DNA of 14,519 nucleotides from an uncultured Lachnospiraceae bacterium (GCA_934371505.1 CAKRNW010000052.1:1-14519), one strand, 5' to 3'. Shown: positions 1-7,703, counted from the stretch's first letter. Program-made: numbers and translations. Notes: generated from the letters alone by a model not told the origin.

Positions 1-368
1 GGCTGGAGCTGGAAGGAGACTGCCTGACCATTCACGAAATGGAAGGAGAAGCCTTTTTCCCATTTACGAGCGGGTCGGTGGAAAAATTCTACTTGCGTCC
101 CGTAGCAGCGGCCGGGGAAAACTATGATTATTCCGGCAATGAAATCGAGGTGCTTCTTGCACAATCTGAAGTACAGGAGAGGCTGGAACTGGGTATGGCA
201 ATCCGGGATGTGGACGGTATGGAGACTATCCAGGGTGAAGCCTGTGTGCTCTTTGCCCTTGGAACAGAGCATCCGGACCAGTTCGTAGCAGAATATTATT
301 ATGCGGTGTCTCCATCCGGACTCGTTTATCGAATGGATGATCTGACCGGAGAATGGGAACCGATCTAA
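1..368 (+). CDS. 3' end of an unidentified protein (5' partial)
   Basis: The reading frame is open from the left edge (codons begin at base 3) to a TAA at 366-368, so this is the C-terminal ~122 residues of a longer protein. An internal ATG at 39 has no convincing ribosome binding site and is probably not the start. The visible part is acidic, with no membrane helix and no catalytic motif that I recognise. It ends in a compact segment with E-YYYAVS-SGLVY--D and a final W-P; from memory, similar tails occur at the C-termini of Firmicutes exported proteins or lipoproteins, but any signal peptide would lie outside the window. The next gene starts 12 bp downstream behind a strong Shine-Dalgarno, so this gene belongs to the same operon as the DUF6935-like, zinc-ribbon and TMEM43-like genes. 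The frame is certain; the function is unknown. Confidence 0.8.
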   Translation, partial: LELEGDCLTIHEMEGEAFFPFTSGSVEKFYLRPVAAAGENYDYSGNEIEVLLAQSEVQERLELGMAIRDVDGMETIQGEACVLFALGTEHPDQFVAEYYYAVSPSGLVYRMDDLTGEWEPI

Positions 369-380
369 AGGAGGGATATG

Positions 381-878
381 ATGAGCGAGATAACATTGAA
401 CAGACTTCCAAAAACATTACAGGAATTACAGGCAATGCCCCAGGCAGGCATGACAAACCCGGAGGAAGTGGCTGCTTTGACGGTAGCAGCCCTTGCCCTT
501 TATCCTGAAAATCCATCAGAAACAGAAAAAATGCTGGATTTTCTGCGTGGACCCAGACCATTAAATGGAATTGACAAACAGTTTATAAGAGACAGATTTC
601 GTGGAAAAGAGTATCTGATGCGTTCTTATTTTTCCGGCTCTTCTCCGGAGAATAATTATACTCCGGTACAGCCCTACCGGGTAGCGGTATCGGAAAACGA
701 CTACAGCAGAAGCCAGATAGGAGAAGGCTATCTGACCTTGTATGTGGCGTGCAGCGGAGCAGATAGTCCGCGGCCATTAAAGCTCCGGAAGAAGCCATCT
801 ACAGGACAGTGGTTTTTGTGGGAACAGCAGCTCTTAACCGGAATCCGGATACCAAAAGAAGCAGATCCCTGGGCATAA
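381..878 (+). CDS. DUF6935-like small cytoplasmic protein
   Basis: This encodes 165 residues with no signal peptide or membrane segment. It opens with a helical stretch (LPKTLQELQAMP), continues with a probable helical bundle (residues ~25-75, containing FLRGPRPLN), and then has a conserved-looking core with RDRFRGKEYLMRSYF, SPENNYTP and GADSPRP, ending WFLWEQ-LL...DPWA. From memory this pattern matches a Firmicutes family annotated as DUF6935, function unknown. Two adjacent ATGs lie at 378 and 381. The Shine-Dalgarno AAGGAGGG (368-375) sits only 2-3 bases from the first but 5-6 from the second, so I chose 381. The gene lies 12 bp after the previous stop and 25 bp before the zinc-ribbon membrane protein, which implies co-transcription. 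Soluble proteins of this kind beside membrane partners may be cytoplasmic adaptors, but that is inference. Confidence 0.85.
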   Translation: MSEITLNRLPKTLQELQAMPQAGMTNPEEVAALTVAALALYPENPSETEKMLDFLRGPRPLNGIDKQFIRDRFRGKEYLMRSYFSGSSPENNYTPVQPYRVAVSENDYSRSQIGEGYLTLYVACSGADSPRPLKLRKKPSTGQWFLWEQQLLTGIRIPKEADPWA

Positions 879-903
879 GAACAGGGTCAGGGGAGGATAG
901 GGT

Positions 904-2526
904 ATGAATCAGGGAAAGATTATGACCATTCACTGTGCCACCTGTGGCGCACCTGCCCAGTTTGATGTTGTGACACAGAATTACCATTGTCCGAACTGTG
1001 GAGGAAATACAGGAACAGAGATTCCCTTAAAAAAGCTACGGGAATTTCGAAGTCTTACAAAAACCTTGTTAGAGCAGGAGCTTCCGGACAGTCAGACGAT
1101 TGCCTGTGAGTGTCCGAATTGCGGAGCACGGGTGATTGTGAAGGAACATGAAGTGGTGGAGACCTGTATTTTCTGCCAGTCCAAGGTTCTACGCTCAGAT
1201 GTCCAGATGGGAGAAGGATTCCCGGAGATGCTGATTCCTTTTAAGCTGAACAGGAAACAGGCAGAAAAACGGCTGGATGAATGGATTGAACAGCATCATG
1301 ATAAAAATGAAGCACAGATTTTAAAAGAAAACAAGAAAAACTTAAAAGGGATATATCTTCCTTATGAGCTGATTCGTGGACCCATCCGTTTCACGGTGAC
1401 CAGAGACAATTCCAACAGACATTATGAATGCGGAGGATTTCTGGAGCATGTGGCAGTCAATGTGACGGATCGCTGCAACAATCTGTTATTAAATGGAATG
1501 GAACCATTTTTGTGGGATGAACTGGAGCCATTTCAATTTGGATATATTGCAGGCCATGCAGCAGAGATTCCGACAGCAGATGGCGCGGAGTTAAGACGCC
1601 GTGTGTTTGAAGAGGTGGCAGAGGAATATCGCCCGACTGTGGAGCACACGATGCAGACAACCGGTCTGGCATTGTGTCCGGAGTCAGAAGCATTGCTTCG
1701 TCTGCCGGCATTTCTTCCGGTCTATTTTATGGATTGCGGAGAAGTGCAGGCGGCAGTGAACGGGCAGACAGGCAAAGTATCTGTATTGGCGGAAAAAGAA
1801 ACCAGGACCTATCCCTGGGTGATCGAGCCGCTTCTTGGAACGCTGGCAGTGATGATTTTTTTCTTTTTTGCATTCCGGAATTATGGCGGAGTGCCGATGG
1901 ATCTGAAGGAACTGTTTGAACTGGTTGGCATGGCTGGACTGGTGGCGGCGCTGATTCTGTTTACGGTGTTCAGTAAGGGAAGAGAGGCCAGAGTTCGAAG
2001 AAAGATTCTTAAAAGTATCAGCGAAGAAGAAAAGAAGAAACCAGAAGACTCCATAAAACCGGTGTTCTTTGAAACGATTGGCGGAAAGGAACTTCCGGTA
2101 CAGCTGGGATTCTACTCTCCGGGGCGTATCGTAAAGATTGTGATGATCCTTCTGCTGGTGAATGCTTCCACTTGCATTCTGGCATGGATCCTTACTGCAT
2201 TTAAGTGTATGGGTTCCGGTGACTGGACCCTGTTCCAGCAGCTGGATTATAGTTACAATATCATCTGGCTGTGTCTGGCACTTCCGATTTCTATGGTAGG
2301 ATTTGCCGTATTTGGGCGAATTGAGGTTTATGATTCACCAGTGATCTTTCAGCTTCTGGAAAATGGAAAACGAAAACGCATTCACCAGAAGAGGGAGAAC
2401 CGGAAAACTTTACTTATGCGTTGGAAGAATGTCAGGGAGACAATAGGAAACTGGGCGCTGCCGTTATTCATTGTATTACCATTATTTGCCATGACTGTTT
2501 ATATGATCATGAATCCCTGGCCATAG
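904..2526 (+). CDS. Polytopic membrane protein with two N-terminal zinc ribbons
   Basis: This is a 540-residue protein. Zinc ribbon 1 uses C11/C14 and C29/C32, and zinc ribbon 2 uses C70/C73 and C88/C91, both of CxxC...CxxC (TFIIB/rubredoxin-knuckle) type. A soluble region (~105-300) follows, with GIYLPYEL (149-156), and then about five hydrophobic segments: ~306-323, 339-356, 407-430, 451-470 and 517-535. A charged, Lys/Glu-rich cytoplasmic linker occupies ~358-385. The layout predicts a cytoplasmic metal-binding head tethered to an integral membrane domain. No enzymatic motif is visible. The start at 904 follows a GGGGAGG Shine-Dalgarno (ending ~896) with good spacing; the Met at codon 7 has a weaker site. 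It lies between the DUF6935-like gene and the TMEM43-like gene, all in one direction. Proteins of this architecture are usually annotated only as zinc-ribbon or TFIIB-type membrane proteins. A scaffold or envelope-stress role is a guess. Confidence 0.88.
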   Translation: MNQGKIMTIHCATCGAPAQFDVVTQNYHCPNCGGNTGTEIPLKKLREFRSLTKTLLEQELPDSQTIACECPNCGARVIVKEHEVVETCIFCQSKVLRSDVQMGEGFPEMLIPFKLNRKQAEKRLDEWIEQHHDKNEAQILKENKKNLKGIYLPYELIRGPIRFTVTRDNSNRHYECGGFLEHVAVNVTDRCNNLLLNGMEPFLWDELEPFQFGYIAGHAAEIPTADGAELRRRVFEEVAEEYRPTVEHTMQTTGLALCPESEALLRLPAFLPVYFMDCGEVQAAVNGQTGKVSVLAEKETRTYPWVIEPLLGTLAVMIFFFFAFRNYGGVPMDLKELFELVGMAGLVAALILFTVFSKGREARVRRKILKSISEEEKKKPEDSIKPVFFETIGGKELPVQLGFYSPGRIVKIVMILLLVNASTCILAWILTAFKCMGSGDWTLFQQLDYSYNIIWLCLALPISMVGFAVFGRIEVYDSPVIFQLLENGKRKRIHQKRENRKTLLMRWKNVRETIGNWALPLFIVLPLFAMTVYMIMNPWP

Positions 2527-2577
2527 AGCGATAGTAAAGAGCAGTGATGTATGATCTGGAAAGAAAGGGGTGTGAAG

Positions 2578-3420
2578 ATGAAGAAAGCCCAGAAACCAAG
2601 AAAAAATAAAAAAACAGGTGCGGTTATCGTGATACTGCTCGGCTTGCTTTGCGCTGTCTCTACCGTGAAATCGTGTGGTACAAATCGTGCTGCGAAACAG
2701 GAAAAAATAGATGATATCGTATATGTGGGACAGGGCAGCTATGATCCGGCAAATGATGGAAAGATTGTGATTGTCTGCGGAGAACTGAAGGTTCTGGAAC
2801 CGGCTTATGATGACGAACTGGGACTCACGATCCATGCCCCGCGTGCCATGCGAAGTGCAAAAAAACTGAAGCTGAAAGAATGGAATGGTTCGATGACAGA
2901 GTCGAATATGGAATGGAATTCCGATCTGGGCGTGGGCGGAATGGAAACCTTCCAGGGCGCAGCAGATGTGGGAGCCTATCATCTGTCCGAGGAATTTATC
3001 GAACAGCTTATGACGGGAAGAGAATACGAATTTGATGAGGAGACGCTATCTGAGGCAGGGCTTGCGATTCTCACAGACCGGAAATACAGCGGTGAAAAAT
3101 TTATCGGAACCCAGCGAATGGGCAGAGGGGTTTTCGAGGAAGGTGATCGGCGTTATTATTATTCCGTTCCTTTTCAGAGTGATGGGGATATGGTGACGGT
3201 AATCGGCATTCAGGAGCAGGGAACCCTGACTTATGTAAAAGGGGCGACACCCAATATGCTAAGCGGAGAACTGGATAAAAAAACTGCACTCCAAAAAAGC
3301 GGCATGTCTTCTGGTGGAGTCAGTATTTTCAGAGTTGTGCTAACTATTTTACTTCTGTCAACAGGAATCCGAATGCTTTTGAAGAATCGTGATCAAAAGG
3401 AAGATGGAAGTGGCTTATGA
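2578..3420 (+). CDS. TMEM43/LUMA-like bitopic membrane protein
   Basis: This is a 280-residue protein with a basic N-terminus, a transmembrane segment at ~13-30, a large soluble domain (~45-245) and a second membrane segment at ~249-267 followed by a charged tail. Near residues 58-72 it has PANDGKIVIVCGELKV, resembling the NEGKLVHVSGEL-type signature of the TMEM43 (LUMA) family, followed by the family-like 'D--LGLTI-A-R--R--K' stretch. The membrane topology (N-terminal helix, long extracytoplasmic loop, C-terminal helix) also fits, although TMEM43 proteins usually have more C-terminal helices, so assignment is tentative. An in-frame ATG at 2551 exists, but AAAGGGG (2564-2570) lies 7 bases before the ATG at 2578, so I chose the latter. 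The gene follows the zinc-ribbon membrane protein by 51 bp and overlaps the next lipoprotein by 4 bp, so the three products probably act together at the membrane. Confidence 0.8.
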   Translation: MKKAQKPRKNKKTGAVIVILLGLLCAVSTVKSCGTNRAAKQEKIDDIVYVGQGSYDPANDGKIVIVCGELKVLEPAYDDELGLTIHAPRAMRSAKKLKLKEWNGSMTESNMEWNSDLGVGGMETFQGAADVGAYHLSEEFIEQLMTGREYEFDEETLSEAGLAILTDRKYSGEKFIGTQRMGRGVFEEGDRRYYYSVPFQSDGDMVTVIGIQEQGTLTYVKGATPNMLSGELDKKTALQKSGMSSGGVSIFRVVLTILLLSTGIRMLLKNRDQKEDGSGL

Positions 3421-4016
3421 AAAAAGGAAAGAAAGGCTGGGTATTGCTGATGGCATTTACTACGTGGGCGGCGTTGATCGCAGGCTGCGGAAAGTGGCCT
3501 GGAAATAAGCAGGATAAAGTTCCGGAAGTCACGACGGCAGGAAGTGACACAGAGAACATGGAGAATCCAGAAAACAGTCAGAGTACACCGCTTCCGGATA
3601 TTCAGGAATTGACGTATTATGTGCATGGAACGATGATGGAGCCAATCAGGAGTGTAAGCCTGATCCGGCAGGGGGAGAAAGCGCTGGTACGGATAGAGCC
3701 CTGGGATGGGGAAGAAGAGGAGCTTTTTGACTATCCGGTGGATGCAGAGACTCTTGATCAAGCACGCAGGGTTTTGGAAACCTATGATGTGGCATCCTGG
3801 GCAGGCTTTCGTGGAAGCGATCCCAATGTCTTAGACGGATATTCCATGAGCTTTCAGGTGGAATTTGTGGATGGAAGCAGGATAGAAGCGTTTGGTGAGA
3901 ACAAATTCCCTAAAAACTACCATGATGTTTTCTCGGAACTGGATGACCTGACGGTTGAGGCGAATGACGCATTTTATAAGGAGCTCAAGAGGAATTATGA
4001 TAGAAATACGGATTAA
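3417..4016 (+). CDS. Unidentified lipoprotein, last gene of the membrane cassette
   Basis: This encodes 199 residues. A type II signal peptide is visible: MKKGKKGW basic start, hydrophobic core, and lipobox ending ALIAGC with the lipidated Cys at residue 24. A Gly/Asn/Ser/Pro-containing linker (~25-60) leads to one small domain (~62-195) with the pattern ASWAGFRG...VLDGYSMSFQVEF-DGS---FGENKFP-NYHD. From memory, similar 'W-GF...DG...G-N-P' domains recur in uncharacterised Firmicutes lipoproteins, but I cannot name the family. The start codon overlaps the preceding stop as ATGA (3417-3420), so translation is coupled to the TMEM43-like gene, suggesting fixed stoichiometry. A strong terminator 28 bp downstream ends the operon. 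The product is predicted to be anchored on the outer face of the cytoplasmic membrane. Confidence 0.85.
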   Translation: MKKGKKGWVLLMAFTTWAALIAGCGKWPGNKQDKVPEVTTAGSDTENMENPENSQSTPLPDIQELTYYVHGTMMEPIRSVSLIRQGEKALVRIEPWDGEEEELFDYPVDAETLDQARRVLETYDVASWAGFRGSDPNVLDGYSMSFQVEFVDGSRIEAFGENKFPKNYHDVFSELDDLTVEANDAFYKELKRNYDRNTD

Positions 4017-4043
4017 GAAAAAATAGAAGGCAGGATGTGGTAT

Positions 4044-4077
4044 AAAGACAGAGGGAGATGACTCCTCTGTCTTTTTT
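4044..4077 (+). terminator. Rho-independent terminator of the left operon
   Basis: A perfect 11-bp stem, AAAGACAGAGG (4044-4054) with CCTCTGTCTTT (4064-4074), encloses a 9-base loop, and the T-run continues to 4077. It lies 28 bp after the lipoprotein stop. In the opposite direction only a short T-run follows, so it is a weaker terminator for the converging acetyltransferase gene. Confidence 0.9.
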
Positions 4078-4167
4078 CAGTCTTATCTTTGCAGATTACT
4101 CCACAGAAATAAGCTTCCTGTCAACGGTGGAAAACCGATAGCACTTACTGTCCCAAAGGAATTTATC

Positions 4168-5376
4168 TTAAATATAATCGGAAATATACGGAATTTTATG
4201 AAAAAGTACATCATCCAGCCGGTCAACCGCTTCTTTTCTGCCGGAAATCCGCTCCAGCTCATAGAGACGTTCGGCAGTTTTATAACCCAACAGCAGAGTG
4301 GTGAGGGTAGCGATGTCCATTTTTAATTTATATTCTGCAGGCTTGTCTGTGAGATGGCAGTGTCCATCCTCAAAGCATACCTGAAAATTCCGGTTATTCC
4401 AGGAAAGCAGCTTGTCGGAGATGTCCAGCTCGATGAGCAGGATGCCGCCGTCCGGGTCACAGGGATAGTCCTTCAAAAAACCCTCCACATCAATGATACG
4501 CCCCATGGCGTAGGGACAGATGGATTCCTTGATATCCCCATCGTCCATCTCAAAGGCGATGGGTTCGCTGAAATAGGTGTTTCCGTGTACCTCATCAATC
4601 ATGGAATCGTGGGCGTGGATGTATTCCCAGAGTCCTTTTTTTGCCTCGCGGTTCAGGTAAATCATTTCCTTGATGTGCATGATGTCATTTTTGATGAGAT
4701 ACACCATGAAACCGCAGGGCTTGTCGTTGGTGTTGTAGTAGACCGCCACGTTGGTGTCGTCCTCGTCCCAGCGCCAGTACTCCTCCCAGGCGAGGGAGTT
4801 GCGGAACAGGCAGCCGTGGGTAATGGAGGCAAAATGGGAATGTAACTCATGGAAATCACTGTTGTCCCAGTCCACTCTACGGACATAGCCGGGAGCCCGG
4901 ACACCGGTGGGAATCTGGGAATCCTTGATAATAAAAGAAATTTTGTTGGAAATAATCTCCCATCCCAGATGATGATACAGAGGGATGGAATAGGGATAGA
5001 GAAGGGCGAAGGATTTTTCTTGTTTCTTCATGTGGGAAAGGCTTTGCACCATCAGCTTTTTCATGATGCCGTGGCCGGTGTACTCCGGGTAGGTGCAGAC
5101 GCTGGTGACAAACCCCACGGGAAAAACCTCGCCGTATATATTCATTTTCAGTGGATAGACTGCAAATTGGGAGATCAGATTATCTCCGTCAAAACAGCCC
5201 AGAACATCGGCACGCTCCAGTACCGGGAACTTGGACTGCTTGATTTCCTCATTTTTCCAGCCGGTGGCGATAAGCTCCTCCTCCGTCACCTGAAAGGTAT
5301 AACGTAACAGGGCATTGTACTGGTCAATATCTCGTTTTTCCAGATAACGCATGGAATAGTTTTCTACGGTATTCAT
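4168..5376 (-). CDS. Eis-type GNAT N-acetyltransferase
   Basis: This is a 402-residue protein whose length and layout fit the Eis family (Acetyltransf_9 N-terminal GNAT, a second GNAT-like domain, and a C-terminal sterol-carrier-like SCP2 domain). The acetyl-CoA-binding motif A is at residues 90-109, with VTSVCTYPEYTGHGIMKKLM; the usual Arg of the R-x-x-G-x-G/A loop is Thr100 here. SIPLYHHLGW (130-139) aligns with the Eis segment carrying the catalytic Tyr, making Tyr134 a candidate general acid. The protein ends DYI; Eis enzymes use the C-terminal carboxylate as base. Family members acetylate amines, sometimes aminoglycosides, but the substrate here cannot be read from sequence. The start at 5376 follows an AGAGGAG Shine-Dalgarno. 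The gene is monocistronic, diverging from the chemotaxis receptor gene and converging on the left operon. Confidence 0.88.
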   Translation of the reverse strand: MNTVENYSMRYLEKRDIDQYNALLRYTFQVTEEELIATGWKNEEIKQSKFPVLERADVLGCFDGDNLISQFAVYPLKMNIYGEVFPVGFVTSVCTYPEYTGHGIMKKLMVQSLSHMKKQEKSFALLYPYSIPLYHHLGWEIISNKISFIIKDSQIPTGVRAPGYVRRVDWDNSDFHELHSHFASITHGCLFRNSLAWEEYWRWDEDDTNVAVYYNTNDKPCGFMVYLIKNDIMHIKEMIYLNREAKKGLWEYIHAHDSMIDEVHGNTYFSEPIAFEMDDGDIKESICPYAMGRIIDVEGFLKDYPCDPDGGILLIELDISDKLLSWNNRNFQVCFEDGHCHLTDKPAEYKLKMDIATLTTLLLGYKTAERLYELERISGRKEAVDRLDDVLFHKIPYISDYI

Positions 5377-5422
5377 GGGTAATGCGCTCCTCTTTTAAGC
5401 ACTTGGATTTTGTCCATTCAGT

Positions 5423-5451
5423 ATTTTAACATAGTGGAGAAAAGTTTTCCA
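5423..5451 (-). promoter_or_regulatory. Predicted promoter of the GNAT gene
   Basis: Read on the minus strand: TGGAAA (-35, 5446-5451), 17-bp spacer, TAAAAT (-10, 5423-5428) with an extended-10 TG one base upstream. The -35 match is moderate (4/6). It lies about 50 bp before the acetyltransferase start codon, and its -35 box overlaps the dyad at 5449-5463. Confidence 0.55.
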
Positions 5452-5463
5452 TACAGAGTATGG
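5449..5463. promoter_or_regulatory. Perfect dyad between divergent promoters, candidate operator
   Basis: CCATAC-AGA-GTATGG is a perfect 6-bp inverted repeat with a 3-base centre. It touches the -35 box of the minus-strand promoter and lies 7 bp upstream of the -35 box of the plus-strand promoter, a position from which a dimeric regulator could act on both genes. A related GTAT...ATAC arrangement (5493-5506) overlaps the plus-strand -10 box. The operator role is inferred from position and symmetry only. Confidence 0.4.
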
Positions 5464-5470
5464 TTTCATA

Positions 5471-5499
5471 TTGACCTTTAAGGAGCGGGAGAGTATGAT
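5471..5499 (+). promoter_or_regulatory. Predicted promoter of the chemotaxis receptor gene
   Basis: TTGACC (5471-5476), exactly 17 bp, then TATGAT (5494-5499): a near-consensus housekeeping promoter about 69 bp upstream of the start codon. It resembles a sigma-A promoter rather than the sigma-D (TAAA...GCCGATAT) type often used for motility genes in Firmicutes. Confidence 0.75.
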
Positions 5500-5567
5500 C
5501 TAATACAAATAGACTGGCTATTTGGAAAATAATAAGATTTCTTATCCGGGGAAAGCGAGGATACTAG

Positions 5568-7601
5568 ATGAAAAACTGGAAATTAAGTAAAAAGATTACC
5601 TTGGGAATTACTTTAATTCTCATTGTATGTATGGGGCTGTTGTACATAACTGCATTTTCAACGCTGACATCCCTGATGAGGGAATCGGAGCGCAATAACA
5701 TGGAAAACATGTTATCAGCACAGACAGAACTGATAGAAGAATACGTGATTAGACAGGAAAATCTCTTGGAGGCATATAGCAGGACGCCGGAAATCCGTGA
5801 AGTGCTAAAGGATGCAAAGAATCAGAGTAAATTAGAGGCAGCACAATCCTATACGGAAAACTATTATAAGGGATTGGATAACTGGGAAGGAATTTATGTG
5901 GGTGAGTGGAATACACACTGTATTGTACACTCAAATCCTCAGGTTGTAGGCATTACCCTCCGGGAAGGCGATTCACTGAAGGCTTTGCAGGATGCCATGA
6001 CCACAAGAAACGGATTATATGATGCGGGAATTATTGTATCCCCGGCATCTGGCGAACTGATTTTGTCCATGTATTGTCCCGTGTTTGATACTGATGGAAC
6101 AACGATTCTTGGTTATGTAGGCGGTGGCCCCTTTGTGGAGGATTTGGCGACAACCTTAAATAGTTTGAAAGAACAGGATGATACCAGTGGATTCTACATG
6201 ATCAATGTAGAGACAGGGATGTATATTTTTGCTGATGACCAGAGTCTGATTGCAAATCAGATTGAGGATGAGATGCTGTTAGAAATCGTGGAACAGATTA
6301 ATGCGGGTCAGACCTCTGGAGAACTTACCTATAAGGGACAAAGTAATACATTGATTGCGGATTATCAGTATATAGATAAGCATGGCTGGGCAGTTATCTC
6401 CTATGACAGCGAGACAAATATCTACAGTTCTGTACAAAAGAACATGCTGGTGCTGGGCGAAATCTGTGTTGTCTTTGTTTTGGTAATCAGTATATTGGCG
6501 TTTGTCATGGTATTTACCAGTTTAAAACCCTTACGCTATGTAGAAGAATCTATTATGCAGCTCAGCACGCTGAAACTGGAGAAAAATAAGAAACTGACAC
6601 CTTTTCTTGGCAGGGAAAGTGAGATAGGAAAAATTGCTACTGCACTTAATTCCTTATATGATGCACTCAGCGAAATCGTGACTACTCTGTCCGAATGTTC
6701 TTCGTCCTTAAATGATTCTGCAGTTGCCATGCAGGGGTCGTCTGATGTGTTAATTTCCTGTGTAACTGAAAATTCAAAGGCGACAGAGGCATTTGCTAAT
6801 CATGCTGAGAAAATTAACCACACGGTTGAGCGGGTAGATAAAGATATAGACGAAATCAGCAGAGTAGTGGCAGATGTGGAACAGAAAATCGAAGAAGGAA
6901 ACATCCATAGCAGCCAGTTGATGGACAAAGTAGAGCAGATGCAAAATCTGGCAAACACTACCTTGAAGGATACCAGTGTCCATATTGCAGAGAACCAGCA
7001 GGCAATAGAAAAAGCAATGGAGGATTTGCAGTCGTTAATGAAGATTGATGAGATGGCAGCTCAAATCCTTGATATTACCAGTCAAACCAATCTCTTATCG
7101 TTAAATGCGTCCATTGAGGCAGCCAGAGCAGGAGAGGCAGGAAAAGGTTTTGCTGTAGTAGCGGGAGAAATCGGGAATCTGGCGACAAGTTCTTCCCAGA
7201 CAGCAACACAGATTCAGGCAATTTGTAATGAAACAAAGGATAATATTGCCAAGGTACAGACTTGCTTTGACCAGATAATTCAGTTCCTGCAAAACGATGT
7301 GCAGACGCAATTTGGAGACTTCGCAAAAGCAACGCAGGATTATTATGAATCCATCAACGATATGAAACAGATTATTTCTGATATTGCAGAATCCTCAGAA
7401 ACATTTGTGGATGTCGTGGATAATATTCAGACACAGATACAGGATGTCTCTAATGTCCCAGATGAACAGAATGTGAAAAGCCAGGATATTATGGACAAGG
7501 TAAGACAAACCGAAGAAACGACAGAGGCAATGACGATAATTGTCAAAAAAAATAAAGAAAACGCAAATGCCATCAGTGGTATTGTAGAGAAGTTCTCATA
7601 A
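5568..7601 (+). CDS. Methyl-accepting chemotaxis protein with extracellular Cache-like sensor
   Basis: This is a 677-residue transmembrane chemoreceptor. It has TM1 at ~10-31, an extracellular double-Cache-like sensor (~35-290, with GIYVGEWN, HSNP and GYVGGGPFVEDL), TM2 at ~294-316 and a HAMP region (~317-372, with LKPL--VEE and GRESEIGKIATALN). A long coiled-coil signalling domain follows, with its hairpin tip at ~503-535: ITSQTNLLSLNASIEAARAG and then KGFAVVAGEI, close to the canonical QTNLLALNAAIEAARAGE..RGFAVVA. The coiled-coil arms on each side of the tip are each about 135 residues, so the receptor appears complete. There is no C-terminal CheR/CheB-binding pentapeptide; it ends in VEKFS. 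The ligand is unknown; Cache domains typically bind amino acids, organic acids or amines. Shine-Dalgarno GAGG lies 5'. The gene is alone, has its own promoter, and looks more AT-rich than the transporter operon to its right. Confidence 0.95.
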   Translation: MKNWKLSKKITLGITLILIVCMGLLYITAFSTLTSLMRESERNNMENMLSAQTELIEEYVIRQENLLEAYSRTPEIREVLKDAKNQSKLEAAQSYTENYYKGLDNWEGIYVGEWNTHCIVHSNPQVVGITLREGDSLKALQDAMTTRNGLYDAGIIVSPASGELILSMYCPVFDTDGTTILGYVGGGPFVEDLATTLNSLKEQDDTSGFYMINVETGMYIFADDQSLIANQIEDEMLLEIVEQINAGQTSGELTYKGQSNTLIADYQYIDKHGWAVISYDSETNIYSSVQKNMLVLGEICVVFVLVISILAFVMVFTSLKPLRYVEESIMQLSTLKLEKNKKLTPFLGRESEIGKIATALNSLYDALSEIVTTLSECSSSLNDSAVAMQGSSDVLISCVTENSKATEAFANHAEKINHTVERVDKDIDEISRVVADVEQKIEEGNIHSSQLMDKVEQMQNLANTTLKDTSVHIAENQQAIEKAMEDLQSLMKIDEMAAQILDITSQTNLLSLNASIEAARAGEAGKGFAVVAGEIGNLATSSSQTATQIQAICNETKDNIAKVQTCFDQIIQFLQNDVQTQFGDFAKATQDYYESINDMKQIISDIAESSETFVDVVDNIQTQIQDVSNVPDEQNVKSQDIMDKVRQTEETTEAMTIIVKKNKENANAISGIVEKFS

Positions 7602-7628
7602 ACATTTGACATAAAGAACTAAGGATAT

Positions 7629-7660
7629 GGGCGGAACCAAAGGGTTTCGCCCTTGCGTTT
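7629..7660 (+). terminator. Probable terminator of the chemotaxis receptor gene
   Basis: A 10-bp stem, GGGCGGAACC (7629-7638) with GGTTTCGCCC (7643-7652), has one G-T pair and an AAAG loop, and lies 28 bp after the stop. The following TTGCGTTT is an interrupted T-run, so termination may be incomplete. Confidence 0.6.
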
Positions 7661-7681
7661 CCGAAAAAACCATGTTATAGT
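7653..7681 (+). promoter_or_regulatory. Predicted extended -10 promoter of queT
   Basis: TTGCGT (7653-7658, a weak -35) is followed by a 17-bp spacer and TATAGT (7676-7681), preceded by TG at the extended-10 position (TGTTATAGT). Transcription would start near 7687-7688 and give a leader of about 68 bases containing the candidate riboswitch. The -35 box overlaps the T-run of the upstream terminator. Confidence 0.55.
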
Positions 7682-7703
7682 ACATAGGCTGAAAAGCAAA
7701 ATT

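Noticed and set aside
213..2970. Shared GMET(I/F)QG--A(C/D)V string in the first partial protein and the TMEM43-like protein
   Set aside because: The similarity covers only about 12 residues and the surrounding sequences do not align, so it is probably coincidence rather than paralogy.
4096..4167. Open stretch of 23 codons in frame after the GNAT stop codon
   Set aside because: A stop-free run this short is expected by chance, and the protein already has the normal Eis-family length; no start or ribosome binding site is present.
7606..7634. Perfect TTGACA just after the chemoreceptor stop as a queT promoter
   Set aside because: No -10 box stands at 16-18 bp (the position reads GGGCGG), and transcripts would meet the hairpin at 7629-7652.
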